Below are positions 8,750 through 17,737 of a DNA stretch of 64,000 nucleotides, piece by piece. The DNA comes from Pseudomonas oryzihabitans (GTDB taxonomy: Bacteria > Pseudomonadota > Gammaproteobacteria > Pseudomonadales > Pseudomonadaceae). The translations under genes and the position numbers were made by a program. The notes below the pieces were generated by a model, which was not told where the DNA came from, did no database searches, and saw only the letters and a list, made by a program, of their open reading frames with translations. Numbering within the stretch: the first letter of the stretch is position 1; each line of letters opens with the position of its first letter. The stretch covers positions 2,244,501 through 2,308,500 of the forward strand of contig NZ_CP102428.1 of assembly GCF_024652905.1 (NCBI RefSeq). The letters run 5' to 3'.

Positions 8750-9418
8750 ATGGCTTCCGACTCCGATGCACGCTGGCGCCTGTCCCGGCGTCAGTTCCTC
8801 GGCACCTCCGCGGTGCTGGTGGCGACCAGCGCCATTCCCGGCTACACCTTTGCCCAGGCCAGCGGTGGCGCGCCCTTGACCCCCCAGGCCATCGCTGCCC
8901 GCCTGCCGCAGCTGCTGCCGCTGACCCTGCAGATCAATGGCGAGGCGCGCCGGCTCCGGGTCGACAGCCGCACCACCCTGCTCGATGCCCTGCGCGAAAA
9001 CCTGCACCTCACCGGCACCAAGAAGGGCTGCGACCATGGGCAGTGTGGCGCCTGTACCGTGCTGGTGAATGGCCAGCGCATCAACAGCTGCCTGAGCCTG
9101 GCGGCCATGCATGAAGGCGACACCATCACCACCATCGAGGGCCTGGGCAACGCCGAGCGGCTGCATCCCATGCAGGCCGCCTTCCTGGCCAAGGACGGTT
9201 TCCAGTGCGGCTATTGCACGCCCGGGCAGATCTGCTCGGCGGTGGCCCTGCTGGACGAGGTCAAGGCCGGCATCCCCAGTCACGTATCAGCGCGGCTCGA
9301 CGGGCCGATGCGCCTGAGCGAAGAAGAGATCCGCGAGCGCATGAGCGGCAATCTCTGTCGCTGTAGCGCCTATCCCAACATCGTCGCGGCCATCCAGATG
9401 GCGGGGGGCCAGGCATGA
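8750..9418 (+). CDS. paoA: Tat-exported [2Fe-2S] subunit of aldehyde oxidoreductase (PaoA-like, module 2)
   Basis: A 222-residue iron-sulphur subunit. Residues 1-36 form a Tat signal ([20 protein letters not shown], then YTFAQA), so the folded complex is probably exported to the periplasm. Cluster ligands are C94, C99, C102, C114 and C153, C156, C203, C205. E. coli PaoA has the same layout, and PaoABC oxidises many aldehydes, including aromatic ones; the same activity is inferred here. The gene overlaps the next one by ATGA (9415-9418). No PaoD-type cofactor-insertion chaperone is present in the window. Confidence 0.88.
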   Translation: MASDSDARWRLSRRQFLGTSAVLVATSAIPGYTFAQASGGAPLTPQAIAARLPQLLPLTLQINGEARRLRVDSRTTLLDALRENLHLTGTKKGCDHGQCGACTVLVNGQRINSCLSLAAMHEGDTITTIEGLGNAERLHPMQAAFLAKDGFQCGYCTPGQICSAVALLDEVKAGIPSHVSARLDGPMRLSEEEIRERMSGNLCRCSAYPNIVAAIQMAGGQA

Positions 9419-10395
9419 GGGTCTTCGACTATCAGCGCGTGCAGACCGAAGCCGAGGCCAGCCGCCAAGGGGCCCAGGCCGGTAGCCGCTTCATCGCCGG
9501 CGGCACCAACCTGCTGGACCTGATGAAGCTGGAGATCGAGACCCCCAGCCAGGTGCTGGACATCAATCGCCTGCAGCTAGATCAGATCAGCGCCACCGCG
9601 GACGGCGGCCTGCGCATTGGCACCCTGGTGCGCAACTCCACCCTGGCCGCCGACGCCCGGGTGCGTGAACGCTATCCGGTACTGTCCCGTGCCCTCTTGG
9701 CCGGCGCCTCGGCGCAGTTGCGCAACAAGGCCACCACCGGCGGCAATCTCCTGCAGCGCACCCGCTGCTCCTACTTCTACAACACCGCCATGCCCTGCAA
9801 CAAACGCCAGCCCGGCAGTGGCTGTGCGGCCCTGGGCGGCTTCAATCGAATGAACGCGGTGCTTGGCGCCAGCGACCAGTGCATCGCCGTGCACCCCTCC
9901 GACATGGCGGTGGCCATGCGGGTGCTGGACGCCACGGTGGAAACCCGCGAAGCCACTGGCCGCACCCGGCGCATTCCTATCGCCGACTTTCATCGCCTGC
10001 CCGGGGACACCCCGCAGATCGAGACGGTGCTGCAACCCGGCGAACTCATCACCACAGTGACCCTGCCCCCGCCACCGCCCGGCATCCAGGTCTATCGCAA
10101 GGTACGCGACCGTGCCTCCTATGCCTTTGCCCTGGTGTCCATGGCGGCCATCGTCGAGCTGGACGGCACGCGTATCCGCAGCGGTCGCGCGGCGTTCGGC
10201 GGTCTGGCGCACAAGCCCTGGCGGGTAGCGGCGGCTGATCAAGCCTTTGCCGGCCAGGCGGCGGACGGTGATCTCGCCGCCGTTGGCGATGTCCTGCTCG
10301 CCGGCGCCCGTGGCTATGGCCACAACGACTTCAAGCTCGAGCTGACCCGCCGCGTCCTGCGCGCCGGGGTGGCCGACGCTCGCCACCAGGCCTGA
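9415..10395 (+). CDS. paoB: FAD subunit of aldehyde oxidoreductase (PaoB-like, module 2)
   Basis: A 326-residue flavin subunit with [10 protein letters not shown] near residue 29, [11 protein letters not shown] near 108-118, and four cysteines at about 118, 128, 137 and 156 that fit the PaoB [4Fe-4S] cluster. It has no signal peptide of its own, so export would depend on riding with the Tat-tagged subunit. It overlaps paoA by four bases and is followed by paoC after 10 bases. It is a clear paralogue of the gene at 6918. Confidence 0.88.
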   Translation: MRVFDYQRVQTEAEASRQGAQAGSRFIAGGTNLLDLMKLEIETPSQVLDINRLQLDQISATADGGLRIGTLVRNSTLAADARVRERYPVLSRALLAGASAQLRNKATTGGNLLQRTRCSYFYNTAMPCNKRQPGSGCAALGGFNRMNAVLGASDQCIAVHPSDMAVAMRVLDATVETREATGRTRRIPIADFHRLPGDTPQIETVLQPGELITTVTLPPPPPGIQVYRKVRDRASYAFALVSMAAIVELDGTRIRSGRAAFGGLAHKPWRVAAADQAFAGQAADGDLAAVGDVLLAGARGYGHNDFKLELTRRVLRAGVADARHQA

Positions 10396-10405
10396 GGACA
10401 GCAGC

Positions 10406-12628
10406 ATGGAAATGAATGAACCCGCTGGCCGCAACCTGATCGATGAGAATCGCGGCGGCCTGATCGGCAAGCCCATCGATCGCGTCGACGGCCTGCTCAA
10501 GGTCACCGGCCAGGCGCCCTACAGCTTCGAATTCCGCAATGACCGCGTGGCCTACGGCTTCATCGTCGGTGCCACCATCGCCAAGGGCCGCATCAGCCGG
10601 CTGGACACCTCGGCCGCGGAGAGCGCGCCGGGCGTGCTCAGCGTGCTGACCTATCGCAACGCGCCGCGCCAGGCCGCCCGCGAGCCGGACAACAGCGGTC
10701 GCTTCACCCGGCCCAAGCCCTACCTCGACAGCGACCAGGTGCGCTATTTCGGCGAGCCGGTGGCCTTCGTGGTGGCCGAGACCTTCGAGGAGGCGCGCCT
10801 GGCGGCGGCCCTGGTGGAGATCGACTACGCGGCCGAACCGGGCGCCTTCGACCTCGCCGCCAACCTCGGCCAGGCGGTCAAGCCGCCGGATGCCGACCAA
10901 CCCACCGACACCGCCTCGGGCGACGTCGACGCCGCCTTCGCCCGGGCGCCGGTCAAGCTCGACGAACGCTACACCACGCCCTACCACATCCATGCGCAGA
11001 TGGAGCCCCACGCCAGCCTCGCCCAGTGGGACGGCGACCGGGTGACCCTCTATTGCTCCACCCAGTTCGTCGAGCAGGCGCAGAGTTGCGTGGCCAATAC
11101 CCTGCAGCTGCCCAAGGAGAACGTGCGCATCGTGGCGCGCTATATCGGTGGCGGCTTCGGCGGCAAGTTGCCGATCTATGCCGACGCCCTGATCGGCGCC
11201 ATGGCCGCTCGCGCCATCGGCCGGCCGGTCAAGGTCACCCTCACCCGCCAGCAGATGTTCCAGATCACCGACCACCGCTCGGCCACCATCCAGCGCATCC
11301 GCCTGGGCGCCGACCGCGAGGGCCGTATCCAGGCGATGGCCCATGAAGGCTGGTCCCATTCCGCCCGTGGCCTGACCTACTACGAACCCACCGGCCTGTC
11401 CTCGCGCACCCTCTATGCCGGCGATGACCGCCTGGTGGCGCACCGCATGGTCGAGCTGGACCTGCCGGAATCCGGCTCCTGCCGGGCGCCCGGCGAAGCC
11501 GTGGGCATGCTTGCCAGCGAAAGCGCCATGGACGAGCTGGCGGTCATGCTCGGTCTCGATCCCATCGAGCTGCGCATCCGCAACGAGCCCAGCCAGGATC
11601 CGGAAAAGCACATCCCCTTCTCTTCCCGCAAGCTGGTGGAGTGCATGCAGGACGGCGCCCGCCGCTTTGGCTGGAGCAGGCGCCAGGCCACGCCCGGTCA
11701 GGTGCGCGATGGCGACTGGCTGATCGGCATGGGCATGGCGGCGGCCAGTCGCGCCAACATGCTCAGGCCGTCCCAGGCCGGGGTACGTCTGGAGGCGGAC
11801 GGCTCGGCCACGGTCAAGACCTCCATGACCGACATCGGCACCGGGACCTACACCATCCTGGCGCAGATCGCCGGCGAGTCGCTTGGCCTGCCGGTGGAGC
11901 GGGTCAAGGTGCTGCTGGGCGACAGCGACGACCCGGCCGGGGCCGGCTCCGGTGGTTCCTTTGGCGCCGCCAGTTCCGGTTCCTCGGTCTATGTCGCCTG
12001 CGAGAATCTGCGCCTGAAGGCGGCAGAGGCGGCAGGTCTGGATCCGGCCAGTGCCCGTTTCGTCGGTGGTCGGCTGATCGCCGACAACGGCAGTCGCGAC
12101 CTCGCCGAACTGGCGCGCCAGCACGATCTCCAGGCCATCGGCGAGATCAAGCCGGGCCAGACCCTCAAGGACTATTCCCAGCAGGGCTATGGCGCCTTCT
12201 TCGCCGAGGTGGGGGTGCATGCCCTCACCGGCGAGATCCGCCTGAGGCGCATGCTCGGGGTGTTCGCCGCCGGGCGTATCCTCAACGAGAAGACCGCTCA
12301 TTCGCAGATGCTGGGCGGGATGATCTGGGGGGTGGGCAGCGCCCTGCACGAAGACGGGGTGATCGACGTTCGCCACGGACACTTCGTCAACCACGACCTG
12401 GCCGACTACCACTACCCGTGCCACCTGGACATCCCCGCCATCGAAGCCCATTTCCTGCCGGAAGTGGACGACAAGGCCAATCCGCTGAAGATCAAGGGGG
12501 TTGGCGAACTGGGGATCTGTGGCGCCGGGGCGGCCCTCACCAATGCCGTCTACAACGCCTGCGGGGTGCGCATCCGCGACTATCCGCTGACGGTGGACAA
12601 GGTGCTGGCGGGCCTGAAGACGGCCTAG
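10406..12628 (+). CDS. paoC: molybdopterin-binding subunit of aldehyde oxidoreductase (PaoC-like, module 2)
   Basis: A 740-residue catalytic subunit close in pattern to E. coli PaoC along its whole length: GKPIDRVDGLLKVTGQAPYS at the start, the molybdopterin loop YIGGGFGGKL (~residue 250), CRAPGEAVGMLASESAMDEL, the second loop AGSGGSFGAASSGSSVY, and the C-terminal KGVGELG with the catalytic Glu near residue 701. It binds the molybdenum cofactor that oxidises the aldehyde with water-derived oxygen. All three subunits of this operon are intact. It keeps the canonical GGGFGGK loop, unlike the module 1 paralogue. Confidence 0.9.
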   Translation: MEMNEPAGRNLIDENRGGLIGKPIDRVDGLLKVTGQAPYSFEFRNDRVAYGFIVGATIAKGRISRLDTSAAESAPGVLSVLTYRNAPRQAAREPDNSGRFTRPKPYLDSDQVRYFGEPVAFVVAETFEEARLAAALVEIDYAAEPGAFDLAANLGQAVKPPDADQPTDTASGDVDAAFARAPVKLDERYTTPYHIHAQMEPHASLAQWDGDRVTLYCSTQFVEQAQSCVANTLQLPKENVRIVARYIGGGFGGKLPIYADALIGAMAARAIGRPVKVTLTRQQMFQITDHRSATIQRIRLGADREGRIQAMAHEGWSHSARGLTYYEPTGLSSRTLYAGDDRLVAHRMVELDLPESGSCRAPGEAVGMLASESAMDELAVMLGLDPIELRIRNEPSQDPEKHIPFSSRKLVECMQDGARRFGWSRRQATPGQVRDGDWLIGMGMAAASRANMLRPSQAGVRLEADGSATVKTSMTDIGTGTYTILAQIAGESLGLPVERVKVLLGDSDDPAGAGSGGSFGAASSGSSVYVACENLRLKAAEAAGLDPASARFVGGRLIADNGSRDLAELARQHDLQAIGEIKPGQTLKDYSQQGYGAFFAEVGVHALTGEIRLRRMLGVFAAGRILNEKTAHSQMLGGMIWGVGSALHEDGVIDVRHGHFVNHDLADYHYPCHLDIPAIEAHFLPEVDDKANPLKIKGVGELGICGAGAALTNAVYNACGVRIRDYPLTVDKVLAGLKTA

Positions 12629-12644
12629 CGGCGGGCGGCGCGGT

Positions 12645-13541
12645 TCAGCGCGCCGCCTTGCCCCCTGCCCGGGTCGCCAGCAGCACCCCACCGATGGCGA
12701 TCACCATGGCCACCCAGGCCAGCGGCGGCAGGGTCTCACCCAGCAGCAGCCAGGCGCTCAGGGCGGCGCCCGGCGGTACGCAAAAGAACAGCGCACTGAC
12801 CCGCGCCGCCTCGCCGGCGCGGATCATCCACACCAGCAGGCTGATGGCCAGCAGCGAGTTGGCCAGCACCAGATAGGCCAGGGCACCGATAAAGGCCGGT
12901 GCCCAGTGCACCGGGCTGTGCTCGAACAGTAGCGCCAGAGGTGCGCAACACACCAGGCCGACGCTGTACTGCACCAGATTGTTGGTGACCGGATGCTGGG
13001 CCACGCCCAGGCGCTTTTCGTAGAGCACGGCGCTGGTCATGCCCAGCAGCGCGCCGACTGCCAGCAAGATGCCCGGGACGGACTCCACGGCCACGCTGGC
13101 CCGGGCCAGGATCACCCCGATGGCGCCGAGCAGGCCCAAGGCCAGCCCCAGCCACTGCAGCGGCGCTACCCGCTCGCCCACCAGCAGGGGTGCGCCCAGG
13201 GCCACCAGGATCGGCTGCAACGAGGCGACCATGGCCACCACGTTGGCCGAGGCGCCCAGCACCAGGGCGCCATAGCTCATGCCGAAATAGACGCCCTGGA
13301 TGAGGAAGCCCACCACGGCCAGATTCGCCCACTCCCGCCGCGTACGCGGCAGTGGCGGGCGCAGGATGAGGAAGGCGACCAGCAGCACGCTGAAGGCCAG
13401 GGCATAGCGCATCGCCAGCAGGGTGAAGGGCGGTGCATAGGCCAGGCCCACCTTGGACACGGCGAATCCGGCGGACCACAGGGCCAGGAACACCAGGGGG
13501 ATGAGGCGCAGCAACCAGGGATGCAGCGAGGTGGACGGCAT
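12645..13541 (-). CDS. EamA family (DMT) transporter
   Basis: A 298-residue membrane protein with about ten hydrophobic helices in two EamA repeats, the typical plan of the drug/metabolite transporter superfamily (10 TMS). The N-terminal repeat begins LRLIPLVFLALWSAGFAVSK and the second repeat holds AYLVLANSLLAISLLVWMIR. Such proteins usually export amino acids or related metabolites; the substrate is not known. It lies 22 bases downstream of a second EamA gene in the same direction, so the pair is probably one transcript. Its stop is only 16 bases from the convergent paoC stop. Confidence 0.88.
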   Translation of the reverse strand: MPSTSLHPWLLRLIPLVFLALWSAGFAVSKVGLAYAPPFTLLAMRYALAFSVLLVAFLILRPPLPRTRREWANLAVVGFLIQGVYFGMSYGALVLGASANVVAMVASLQPILVALGAPLLVGERVAPLQWLGLALGLLGAIGVILARASVAVESVPGILLAVGALLGMTSAVLYEKRLGVAQHPVTNNLVQYSVGLVCCAPLALLFEHSPVHWAPAFIGALAYLVLANSLLAISLLVWMIRAGEAARVSALFFCVPPGAALSAWLLLGETLPPLAWVAMVIAIGGVLLATRAGGKAAR

Positions 13542-13563
13542 CGGATTCTCAAGGCCAGGCGAG

Positions 13564-14466
13564 TCAGCGGGACGCCGTTCGCGAGCGGGAAGGATAGCTG
13601 ACGATCAGCAGACCGCTGAGCACCAGGGCGGCACCGGCGAGAAAACCAGGGCCTGGGGTCTCGTCCAGCAGCCAGACGCCCATCAGTACTCCGAACAGCG
13701 GCGTCAGCAGGGTCAGCACCCCTAGGGGCGCGGCGCGATAGCGACTGAGCAGCACGAACCACCCCAGCAGACTGATGCCGGCGACGATGAACACCTGGAA
13801 CGCCAGACTCGACCAGGCCAGGGAGTCGAGTGCTGCCAGATCCAGGCTCTTGCCAAGCGGGAGGGCCAGCGCCAGGAGCACCACCCCAGTCACCCCGAGT
13901 TGATAGAACAGGGTGCGCAGCGGCGGCGCCTCGGCCAGGGCGCTGCGGCGGATCAACACCGTGGTGGCGCCCCAGGCGGCGCCACCGACCAGGCCGATCA
14001 GATCGCCCTGCCAGCTGGTGCCGCCGCTCGGCTTGCCAATCAGGAAGGCACAGACCACGCCACTGGCCGCCAGCACCATGCCCAACCACTGACGCCCCGA
14101 CAGCCGCTCGCCGGGCACCAGCCAGTGCAGGCCACAGGCGGCGAACAGCGGCGCCGTGTAGATGAACACCACCATGTGCGCGGCGCTGGTGTATTTCAGG
14201 CCCACCGCCATGCAGAGGAACTCCAGGGCGAACAGCGAACCGGCGAGCAGTCCGGGAATCAGCGTCTGGTCGCGCCCGAGGCAGCGGATGCCGCGCCAGC
14301 GTGCCAGGCCGTAGAGCAACCCGGCTGCCAGCAGCGAACGCCAGCCGATCTGCAGCAGCGGGTCGACCTGTTCGGCGATGGCCTTGATCGCCGTCTGCTG
14401 CAGGCCCCAGACCAGGCAGAGCGCCAGCATGACCAGCACGGCCGTGGCATCCAGCTCCTTGCGCAT
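13564..14466 (-). CDS. EamA family (DMT) transporter
   Basis: A 300-residue, roughly ten-helix EamA protein (ATAVLVMLALCLVWGLQQ at the start; GLYHW-type glycine helices; C-terminal GPGFLAGAALVLSGLLIVS). ATG 14466 (MRKELD) is chosen over a TTG at 14526, because the extra 20 residues are hydrophilic and homologues start with the short charged stretch before the first helix; GGAG lies upstream. Divergent from a LysR gene, which is the likely regulator. Likely function is export of an amino acid or toxic metabolite, by family only. Confidence 0.85.
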   Translation of the reverse strand: MRKELDATAVLVMLALCLVWGLQQTAIKAIAEQVDPLLQIGWRSLLAAGLLYGLARWRGIRCLGRDQTLIPGLLAGSLFALEFLCMAVGLKYTSAAHMVVFIYTAPLFAACGLHWLVPGERLSGRQWLGMVLAASGVVCAFLIGKPSGGTSWQGDLIGLVGGAAWGATTVLIRRSALAEAPPLRTLFYQLGVTGVVLLALALPLGKSLDLAALDSLAWSSLAFQVFIVAGISLLGWFVLLSRYRAAPLGVLTLLTPLFGVLMGVWLLDETPGPGFLAGAALVLSGLLIVSYPSRSRTASR

Positions 14467-14487
14467 GAGCGTCGCTCCACGAATAAG

Positions 14488-14552
14488 TGAGCCTGAATGG
14501 TGACGGGGGCTGAACAGGTCGGACAAACGATGTTTAATGGGTGTCAGGCTCA
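14488..14552. promoter_or_regulatory. inverted repeat pair between EamA and LysR genes
   Basis: TGAGCCTGA (14488-14496) and TCAGGCTCA (14544-14552) are perfect inverted copies separated by 47 bases, in the control region between a divergent EamA gene and a LysR gene. A third partial copy (AAGGCTCA) follows at 14561. LysR tetramers commonly bind two sites spaced like this, so it is a candidate operator. Confidence 0.45.
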
Positions 14553-14570
14553 GGAAAACTAAGGCTCAGC

Positions 14571-15527
14571 GTGACCACTCCCCTTCCCCTCAACGCCCTG
14601 CGCGCCTTTGCCGCCGCCGCGCGGCACCAACAGTTCGCCAGGGCCGCGGACGAGCTGCACGTCACCGCCGGCGCCATCAGTCGACAAATCCGCCTGCTCG
14701 AAGCCGAGCTGGGGCAACCGCTGTTCGAGCGTCTGCCCCAGGGGGTGCGGCTTACTGCCCAGGGTCGCGCCCTCGCGGCCGAGATAGCGCCGCACCTCGA
14801 CGGCCTGGCCCGCGCTGTGGCCCGGGCACGGGTCAAGAGCAGTGTCCTGACCGTCAGCGCGCCGCCCACCTTCGGTCAGGAGTGGCTATTGCCGCGCTTG
14901 GAAGACTTCCAGCGACAGCATCCGGACATCGAGGTCTTTCTCGACGCCTCGTCCGCCATCGTGCCCCTGGGCACCGAGGGCGGTGCCCAGGCGGCGATCC
15001 GCTATGGCCGCGGCGATTGGCAGGACGGTGAGACCCGCCTGCTGCTGCACGAATGGATCTTTCCGGTGTGCAGCCCGGCGCTGATCCCGGCGCCGCTGGC
15101 AGAACCCGCCGCCTTGCTGGACTATCCGCTGCTGCATGCCGAATGGCCCGGCGGCTGGCGCTCGGGGCGTCCCAGCAGCCGCTTCAACGCCTGGCAGGAT
15201 TGGTTCGCCAGCCAGCAGGTGCCTTTGGGCGATAGCCTGCGCGGCCCACGCTATTCCCTGAGCGGCATGGCCCTGCAACAGGCGGCGGCCGGCAAGGGCG
15301 TGGCCCTCGGCGGCTGCGTGCTGGCCCAACGGATGCTCGCCAGTGGTGCCCTGGTGCGGCCCCTGCCGGATCGGTTCAACCAGCTCTCGACCCAGGCCTA
15401 CTTCCTGGTGTTGCCCAAAGGTCCGGTGGACGCCCCGGTGCAGCGCTGGATCGACTGGCTGCTGGTGCAGATCCGCCACTTCCGCGACACCCAGGGCGAG
15501 ACCCAGGAGACCGGCGGCGCTTGGTGA
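14571..15527 (+). CDS. LysR family transcriptional regulator (GcvA-like)
   Basis: A 318-residue LysR protein. The N-terminal winged helix-turn-helix is clear (LPLNALRAFAAAARHQQFAR, then ELHVTAGAISRQIRLLEAEL), followed by a substrate-binding domain of the GcvA subgroup (PTFGQEWLLPRLEDFQRQHP). GTG 14571 is chosen because an AAGG lies about eight bases upstream and homologues start just before LPLNALR; GTG 14541 would add ten residues. It is divergent from the EamA exporter genes and probably controls them. Confidence 0.87.
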   Translation: MTTPLPLNALRAFAAAARHQQFARAADELHVTAGAISRQIRLLEAELGQPLFERLPQGVRLTAQGRALAAEIAPHLDGLARAVARARVKSSVLTVSAPPTFGQEWLLPRLEDFQRQHPDIEVFLDASSAIVPLGTEGGAQAAIRYGRGDWQDGETRLLLHEWIFPVCSPALIPAPLAEPAALLDYPLLHAEWPGGWRSGRPSSRFNAWQDWFASQQVPLGDSLRGPRYSLSGMALQQAAAGKGVALGGCVLAQRMLASGALVRPLPDRFNQLSTQAYFLVLPKGPVDAPVQRWIDWLLVQIRHFRDTQGETQETGGAW

Positions 15528-15580
15528 GCGCCCTCCACTTGCGGCAGTCTGAAGGGATTGCCGTCCAGATAGCTGCCTCC

Positions 15581-15961
15581 ATGTCCGCCTTCCGCCTGTC
15601 CTCGCTGCTGCTCGTCCTGACCGTTCCGCCCCTGGCGCTCGCCGCCGAACAGCCGCCTGCCGACTGCGATCGCCAGGGCAGCGAGGCCCAGTTGGCGGCC
15701 TGCGCCGCCGGGGATCTGGCCGCGGCCGAAGCCCGTCTGGCGGACGTCTACAGCCGACGGCTGGCTGCCACCGCCCCCACGCAACGCCCCGCCTTCGAGC
15801 GGCTGCAACAGCTCTGGCAAGACGACCGGGCGCCCCGCTGCGCCACCGCCACCCGCGGTTTCCAGGGCGCCATGCAGCAGCTGCAGTACCTGAGCTGTCT
15901 GAAGTCGGTGACCCTGCTGCGCCTGGACGATCTGCAACGGCAACTACCGCGGCGCGACTGA
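15581..15961 (+). CDS. LprI-like secreted protein (lysozyme inhibitor LprI N-terminal family)
   Basis: A 126-residue protein with a signal peptide (MSAFRLSSLLLVLTVPPLAL, cut near ALAAEQ). The mature N-terminus has the cysteine and alanine-rich pattern of the LprI/DUF1311 family (DCDRQGSEAQLAACAAGDL, followed by a helix with ADVYSRRLAA). Family members are periplasmic or surface proteins; some inhibit lysozyme, which is only a possibility here. ATG 15581 is taken because the signal peptide starts there; the frame upstream overlaps the LysR gene and is not conserved-looking. Confidence 0.7.
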   Translation: MSAFRLSSLLLVLTVPPLALAAEQPPADCDRQGSEAQLAACAAGDLAAAEARLADVYSRRLAATAPTQRPAFERLQQLWQDDRAPRCATATRGFQGAMQQLQYLSCLKSVTLLRLDDLQRQLPRRD

Positions 15962-16031
15962 CGTTTCGTCGCCGCCGCTGCTGTCCGGCGCCGGAACTCA
16001 CTATCATGGCGCCCCGCTGTTGGAGTTCGCG

Positions 16032-16688
16032 ATGTACGAGCGTTACCTGCCCCTGCTGGTCCTGGCCGGACTGCTGTTCCTGGGGGCACTGTGGTGGTGG
16101 CAACGCCGTCGCCAGGCCGCCTTTCCCTATCGCCAGGTCGAAGCCCTCTTCACCCCCGCCGAACAGGCCTTTCTCGCCGTGCTCGACGAAGCCGTGGGCG
16201 ACGACTACCGGGTGTTCGGCAAGGTGCGCATCGCCGATGTGGTCCAGACCTTGCCGCTGCGCGATCGCCGCCGCTACCTGGTCGCGCAGAATCGTATCAA
16301 CTGCAAGCACTTCGACTTCGCCATCTGCCGCCGCGACGACCTCGCCGTACACGCGGTGGTCGAACTCAACGACAGGTCGCACCTGCAGCGTCATCGGCAG
16401 CAACGCGACCGCTTCGTCCGCGCGGTGTGCGAGGCCGCCCAGTTGCGTCTGGTAGAGATCCCGGCGGCGGCGCGCTATTCCGCCAGTGCCATACACGACG
16501 CCGTGTTCGGCGGGCGCCGGCCGCGCAACCGTAAGGTAGCGCCCAACCAGGCGCTGGCGCCGGAGTGCCCCGAGTGCCAGGCGCCCATGGTCCGCCGCCG
16601 TGCGCGCAGCGGTCGCCACCAGGGGCGGGAATTCTGGGCCTGCTCGAACTACCCGGACTGCCGCGCCCTGCTCGACATCGAAGACTGA
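16032..16688 (+). CDS. DUF2726 protein with C-terminal topoisomerase-type zinc finger
   Basis: A 218-residue protein. Residues ~5-28 form one membrane helix (YLPLLVLAGLLFLGALWWW); residues ~35-155 are a DUF2726 domain, a nuclease-like (PD-(D/E)XK-related) family, with AVVELNDRSH as the likely active strand. The C-terminus is a four-cysteine zinc finger of the bacterial topoisomerase I type (CPECQAPMVRRR ... FWACSNYPDC). The combination suggests a membrane-anchored nucleic-acid-binding protein; the activity is unproven. The start at MYERYLP is preferred to a TTG four codons earlier. Confidence 0.8.
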   Translation: MYERYLPLLVLAGLLFLGALWWWQRRRQAAFPYRQVEALFTPAEQAFLAVLDEAVGDDYRVFGKVRIADVVQTLPLRDRRRYLVAQNRINCKHFDFAICRRDDLAVHAVVELNDRSHLQRHRQQRDRFVRAVCEAAQLRLVEIPAAARYSASAIHDAVFGGRRPRNRKVAPNQALAPECPECQAPMVRRRARSGRHQGREFWACSNYPDCRALLDIED

Positions 16689-16703
16689 CCAAGGGGCCCT
16701 GCC

Positions 16704-17030
16704 ATGCGCTATCCCACCACTCCGGACGGTCGTTATTTCGTGGTCAGGGGCCGGCTCTGGCGCTGTACCGACCCCAGCCTGCCCGCCGACCGCCGCGACG
16801 CCCTGACCCATGAGCTGATGGACGCCCGCCGCCAGGTGGGTGTGGCCAAGCGCCAGGGTGATGACGCGGCCCTGCGCACCGCCCGCGCCGCGGTGGACGC
16901 CGCCAAGCATGCCCTGGGTGAACGCGGACCGGTCTGGTGGACCGATGGCGCACCCGATTACAACCGTCGGATGGCCAAGAACACGCCCTATGCCGACTGG
17001 TACCAGCAGCTGGCGGCGGAGGCTTCCTGA
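16704..17030 (+). CDS. conserved hypothetical protein (108 aa)
   Basis: A soluble 108-residue protein starting RYPTTPDGRYFVVRGRLWRC and ending WTDGAPDYNRRMAKNTPYADW. It has a central helix-rich, charged segment (AVDAAKHALGERGP) and no signal peptide or membrane helix. The pattern occurs as a conserved hypothetical protein in pseudomonads and other proteobacteria; I know of no function. It follows the DUF2726 gene by 15 bases in the same direction, so it is probably co-transcribed with it. Confidence 0.75.
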   Translation: MRYPTTPDGRYFVVRGRLWRCTDPSLPADRRDALTHELMDARRQVGVAKRQGDDAALRTARAAVDAAKHALGERGPVWWTDGAPDYNRRMAKNTPYADWYQQLAAEAS

Positions 17031-17068
17031 CCTGCGCCGTGCGGCGTAAGGTGGAGGGTCGACTCCTC

Positions 17069-17557
17069 TTGCGAGCACCGCTCTTGCGTATCCGTCCCGC
17101 CTTCGTCACCGACCTCGCCGCCATCTGCCGCCTGGCCGAACAACTCGCCGAGCAGCATCACCGACAGGCCCCGGCGACCTTTGCCGCGCCCTCCGGCGGC
17201 TGGCGCGACCAGGACTACTGGGCCGCCCAGCTGGAGCCGGACGATGGGGTGATGTTCGTCGGCGAGGCCAGGGGCGAACTGGTGGGCTTCGTCACCGCAC
17301 GACTGTCCGATACCCGCTCGATTTCCTTTCTGCAGCCCTTGGTCCTCTGCCGGATCGGCACCCTGGTGGTGGCCGCCAACCACCGACGGCTGGGCGTGGG
17401 CGCACGGTTGCTGGAAGCCGTGGAAGCCTGGGCCCGGGACAACGACGTCGACGAATTGCGCCTGGAGGTCATGGAATTCAACGAAGATGCCCAGGCGTTC
17501 TATGCACGCCAGGATTTCCAGGGCCAGTCACGGATCCTGGCCAAGGCATTGCGGTAG
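17069..17557 (+). CDS. GNAT family N-acetyltransferase
   Basis: A ~162-residue GNAT. LRIRPAFVTDLAAICRLAEQ opens the fold; IGTLVVAANHRRLGVGARLL holds the acetyl-CoA loop (R-R-L-G-V-G-A), and EVMEFNEDAQAFYARQDF is the C-terminal motif. No ATG fits. TTG 17069 is chosen because GGAGGG at 17053-17058 is well spaced from it; GTG 17039 and TTG 17084 remain possible. The acceptor substrate is not identifiable. Confidence 0.75.
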   Translation: MRAPLLRIRPAFVTDLAAICRLAEQLAEQHHRQAPATFAAPSGGWRDQDYWAAQLEPDDGVMFVGEARGELVGFVTARLSDTRSISFLQPLVLCRIGTLVVAANHRRLGVGARLLEAVEAWARDNDVDELRLEVMEFNEDAQAFYARQDFQGQSRILAKALR

Positions 17558-17625
17558 ATGGGCGCTAGCGAATCGCGGCCATGGGCCGCTCCTACGGTCA
17601 GCACGAAGCGGTAGGAGCGTGAGTG
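17558..17625. repeat. short inverted repeat of the GTAGGAGC type
   Basis: GCTCCTAC (17588-17595) and GTAGGAGC (17611-17618) form an inverted pair about 15 bases apart, just after the GNAT stop. This resembles the common Pseudomonas intergenic repeat with CTCCTAC/GTAGGAG ends and differs from the GTAGGTTGGG family that follows. Confidence 0.5.
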
Positions 17626-17635
17626 GCTCGGCCTC

Positions 17636-17728
17636 GTAGGTTGGCGCTGAGCCCAGCGAAGCCCAACATGGCCAGATCGAGACTCTGCCGTTGGGCTTCG
17701 ACGATGGAGCCGTCTCAACCCAACCTAC
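17636..17728 (+). repeat. composite REP unit A (alpha arm, then inverted beta arm)
   Basis: A 93-base inverted-repeat unit with GTAGGTTGG at one end and CCAACCTAC at the other. The left arm carries CGCTGAGCCCAGCGAAGCCC (alpha type); the right arm carries CTTCGACGATGGAGCCGTC (inverted beta type). Confidence 0.85.
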
Positions 17729-17737
17729 GCGGGCACC

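Noticed and set aside
10331-12691. 786-codon open frame antisense to paoC
   Set aside because: Same high-GC shadow effect; low-complexity translation with no known motif.
14886-17078. 730-codon open frame on the minus strand
   Set aside because: It crosses five well-supported plus-strand genes and gives an Arg/Gly/Ala-rich translation without motifs.
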